Below are positions 62,373 through 64,000 of a DNA stretch of 64,000 nt, piece after piece; position 1 is the first letter of the stretch, and every line of letters begins with the position of its first letter. The position numbers were made by a program, and so were the translations under genes. Source of the stretch: Pseudozobellia sp. WGM2. GTDB lineage: Bacteria; Bacteroidota; Bacteroidia; Flavobacteriales; Flavobacteriaceae. The notes under the pieces are model-generated. The model ran no database searches, was not told the DNA's origin, and worked only from the letters and a program-made list of their open reading frames with translations. The DNA is taken from assembly GCF_017810075.1 (NCBI RefSeq), contig NZ_JADNYK010000002.1, forward strand, positions 310,001 through 374,000. The letters run 5' to 3'.

Positions 62373-63776
62373 TTATTGAAGATGGCCTTTACTCAATTCA
62401 AATTTGCCCTCTATCATTTGTATAGTATTTATCAATGACCTGATGTTGTGATAGTTGCCCTTCCATATTTGGGCCTTGTTTTTTGTTGTGGCTTTCGGGT
62501 CGGTATCAATACCTTCAGGATACCACCCACCATATTTTTGATCAATGAGATTGTTTTTAATGTATTCCCATTGTTTTTCAAAGAGCGAATAATAACGCGT
62601 GTCTTCTGAATGTAATTGAGACATCAACAGCAGCGAATTGAGAGCCTCGGCCTCGGCCCACCAGACTTTCGCCCTATTTTCGATACTACGTTCTTTATCG
62701 CTCCGGTAATAGCCCCCATCGTAAAAGCCTCCATTTTGTTCGTCCCAACCCCATTCAAGGGCATGGTCTACCATTTGTTTTGCTTTCTTATCGGTCAAGC
62801 TGTCGTTTTTAAAACCCAATCTGTGGGATGCCTCCAACAATAGAAAAGCGGTTTCTACATCATGGCCAAAAGAGACATGGTCAAGATAAAAGTGTTTTTT
62901 TCTATAGGCTTCTGAAGAATCTCGAAAGGAAATTGGAGTCCAATCTCTTGTCAAGTGTAAACTTAGATACCCCTTGTTGGTGGTAATCGTATCTCGTATC
63001 AAAATTAAAAGTTCTTCTAATCGTTTTCGAAGCAAAGGGTCAGGCCAAACTTCATAGAGGGCCGTAAAACTTTCGAGTAAATGAATGGATGAATTTTGGT
63101 CTTTCCAGTCTTTTCGAATGAAATTGTCGTAATTCCGGTCATTTTCATTTATGTCCAACATCCAGGAGCCATCTTGTTTTAAAACATCAAAATACCCGCC
63201 ATAAAGGGAATCATGGGCGTTTTCTTCTAGCCATCTGAATGTGTCCTTGGCCAGTTCAAGGGCCGAGGTGTCTTTTGAAACCTTGTAATATGCTGCAAGT
63301 CCGTAAATGGCAAATGAATTTCCGTAGGCACTTTTACCATTGGAAAGTACTTTCAGTGAATCTACATCAATTGCCAATAACGAATGGAAGCCCCCGTGTT
63401 TTTTATCCCACATTTTATCCCGAAGAAAATGATAGCCATGGGCAGCTATTTTTTCATAATCGTCGTCTTTAAAATAATGGGCTAGGGTAGCTGTGGTCCA
63501 AACATGGCGCGCCTGACTCACCAAGAATTTGTTCTGTTTGCCTTCTTTCTCCCATTTATAATTGAAATCTGACCAAAAACCACCATGAATTGAATCTATT
63601 GTTCGGGGGTACCATACGTCGGCGAGGTCATTCAATGCGGTTTGTAACTCTATGTGAAGGTTGTCTTTGTTGGGTTCGGCTGACTTGTTCTGCTGACAAG
63701 AAATTATGAAGGCGGTCAAAATAATGGTCAACCCTTTTAATAAAGTAAGCGAATAGGTTGAGAGCTTCATTATCAA
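62373..63776 (-). CDS. AGE-family epimerase/isomerase lipoprotein
   Basis: Protein of 467 residues with a lipobox (LTAFIISC, Cys27) and the (alpha/alpha)6 barrel of N-acylglucosamine 2-epimerase and cellobiose/mannobiose 2-epimerase enzymes. Blocks: HGGFWSDFNYKWEKEGKQNKFLVSQARHVWTTATLAHYF (conserved Arg), GGFHSLLAIDVDSL, ENAHDSLYGGYFDVL, HVSFGHDVETAFLLLEA with the catalytic His, and QNGGFYDGGYYR ... VWWAEAEALNSLL with the second His region replaced by Trp-Ala-Glu. Family members are cytosolic in most bacteria, so the lipoprotein signal is notable. The sugar substrate is unknown. Confidence 0.85.
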   Translation of the reverse strand: MIMKLSTYSLTLLKGLTIILTAFIISCQQNKSAEPNKDNLHIELQTALNDLADVWYPRTIDSIHGGFWSDFNYKWEKEGKQNKFLVSQARHVWTTATLAHYFKDDDYEKIAAHGYHFLRDKMWDKKHGGFHSLLAIDVDSLKVLSNGKSAYGNSFAIYGLAAYYKVSKDTSALELAKDTFRWLEENAHDSLYGGYFDVLKQDGSWMLDINENDRNYDNFIRKDWKDQNSSIHLLESFTALYEVWPDPLLRKRLEELLILIRDTITTNKGYLSLHLTRDWTPISFRDSSEAYRKKHFYLDHVSFGHDVETAFLLLEASHRLGFKNDSLTDKKAKQMVDHALEWGWDEQNGGFYDGGYYRSDKERSIENRAKVWWAEAEALNSLLLMSQLHSEDTRYYSLFEKQWEYIKNNLIDQKYGGWYPEGIDTDPKATTKNKAQIWKGNYHNIRSLINTIQMIEGKFELSKGHLQ

Positions 63777-63829
63777 GTAGTTTAGGTATTTCTATAAAAC
63801 TACTTATTATTGACTGAATAAAGAAAGAG

Positions 63830-64000
63830 TTATTTGATCAAGATCAGAACGGCCCCTAAGGCTGTGAGTACCAATATCATCTTGCGATAAAAATCTTCTT
63901 TGATAAGTTTCACCAATCGAACGCCTAGAAAAACGCCTAAAAATATACCAGGAACCAGTTTAAGGTCGAAAAGCAATGTTTCTGTGGTCACCGTTTCCCA
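63830..64000 (-). CDS. TauE/SafE-family sulfite exporter-like permease, C-terminal part
   Basis: The window cuts this gene; only the last 56 residues are present, ending in a TAA at 63832-63830. They read as two hydrophobic segments around LVPGIFLGVFLGVRLVKLI, the characteristic end of TauE/SafE permeases (PG-x-x-x-G-x-x-x-G), and YRKMILVLTALGAVLILI. Membrane transport of a sulfur-containing or organic anion is expected from the family. It lies 54 bases upstream of the AGE gene on the same strand and may be co-transcribed. Confidence 0.8.
   Translation of the reverse strand, partial: WETVTTETLLFDLKLVPGIFLGVFLGVRLVKLIKEDFYRKMILVLTALGAVLILIK

Noticed and set aside
1-64000. CRISPR arrays, rRNA operon, insertion sequences or prophage genes
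   Set aside because: No regularly spaced repeats, rRNA motifs, transposase or phage structural genes were recognised.

Overview
The window looks like chromosome of a marine flavobacterium (Bacteroidota, Flavobacteriaceae). The evidence is an AT-rich genome with promoters of the Bacteroidota type (-7 element TAnnTTTG, sometimes with a -33 TTG), almost no Shine-Dalgarno sequences, many lipoprotein signal peptides, a SusC/SusD pair with a FecR anti-sigma factor and an ECF sigma factor, a sulfatase, and rnpA next to an S41 protease. I see no phage, insertion sequence, CRISPR array or rRNA. One tRNA (CAU anticodon) is present. All calls come from reading the sequence; no database search was run.

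Layout. 0.4-2.3 kb: rpiB, a CDF metal exporter and an ElaA-type acetyltransferase. 2.3-4.8 kb: a small nuclease-like protein and a type II restriction-modification pair. 4.9-7.6 kb: an NlpC/P60 lipoprotein, then a HEPN-domain (ApeA-like) defence gene broken by one in-frame TGA. 7.6-13.9 kb: a PQQ dehydrogenase with its own haem domain, a fructosamine-kinase-like/PhyH pair, a membrane acyltransferase and a DUF1080 lipoprotein. 14.0-15.6 kb: two toxin-antitoxin modules back to back (Xre-RES and MntA-HepT). 15.6-22.2 kb: a SMP-30/SDR/VOC operon, a metallophosphoesterase and a GH63-like glucosidase. 22.2-29.7 kb: S41 protease, rnpA, M1 aminopeptidase, S8 protease, a second SMP-30 lipoprotein and an MBL hydrolase. 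29.9-39.9 kb: housekeeping genes (cation/proton antiporter, lepA, dusB, a LolC/E-like permease, rbfA, methylmalonyl-CoA epimerase) and an outer-membrane receptor.

40.0-48.8 kb: directly after the tRNA lies a compact polysaccharide locus: sulfatase, SusD, SusC and FecR on the minus strand, with the ECF sigma gene divergent. It probably imports and desulfates a sulfated glycan. 49.0-52.5 kb holds a large surface protein that fuses a degenerate metallophosphoesterase, a kinase-like segment and an outer-membrane barrel. 53.2-55.0 kb: an unlisted 40-residue membrane peptide and a 2-keto-3-deoxygalactonate kinase/aldolase pair. 55.1-59.5 kb: a Kelch lipoprotein and a three-gene operon (threonine-synthase-like PLP enzyme, DUF1611/DgcN-like, dipeptide-epimerase/DgcA-like), probably for D-amino-acid or muropeptide catabolism. 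59.5-64.0 kb: a zinc metalloprotease lipoprotein, an AGE-family epimerase and the C-terminal end of a TauE/SafE permease.

The most unusual points are the nonsense-interrupted HEPN defence gene, the phosphoesterase/kinase-like/barrel fusion that has lost the usual phosphoesterase metal ligands, the DgcN/DgcA-type operon with an unexplained PLP enzyme, and several genes whose -7 promoter element ends only a few bases before the start codon, which suggests leaderless mRNAs and also corrects several start codons.
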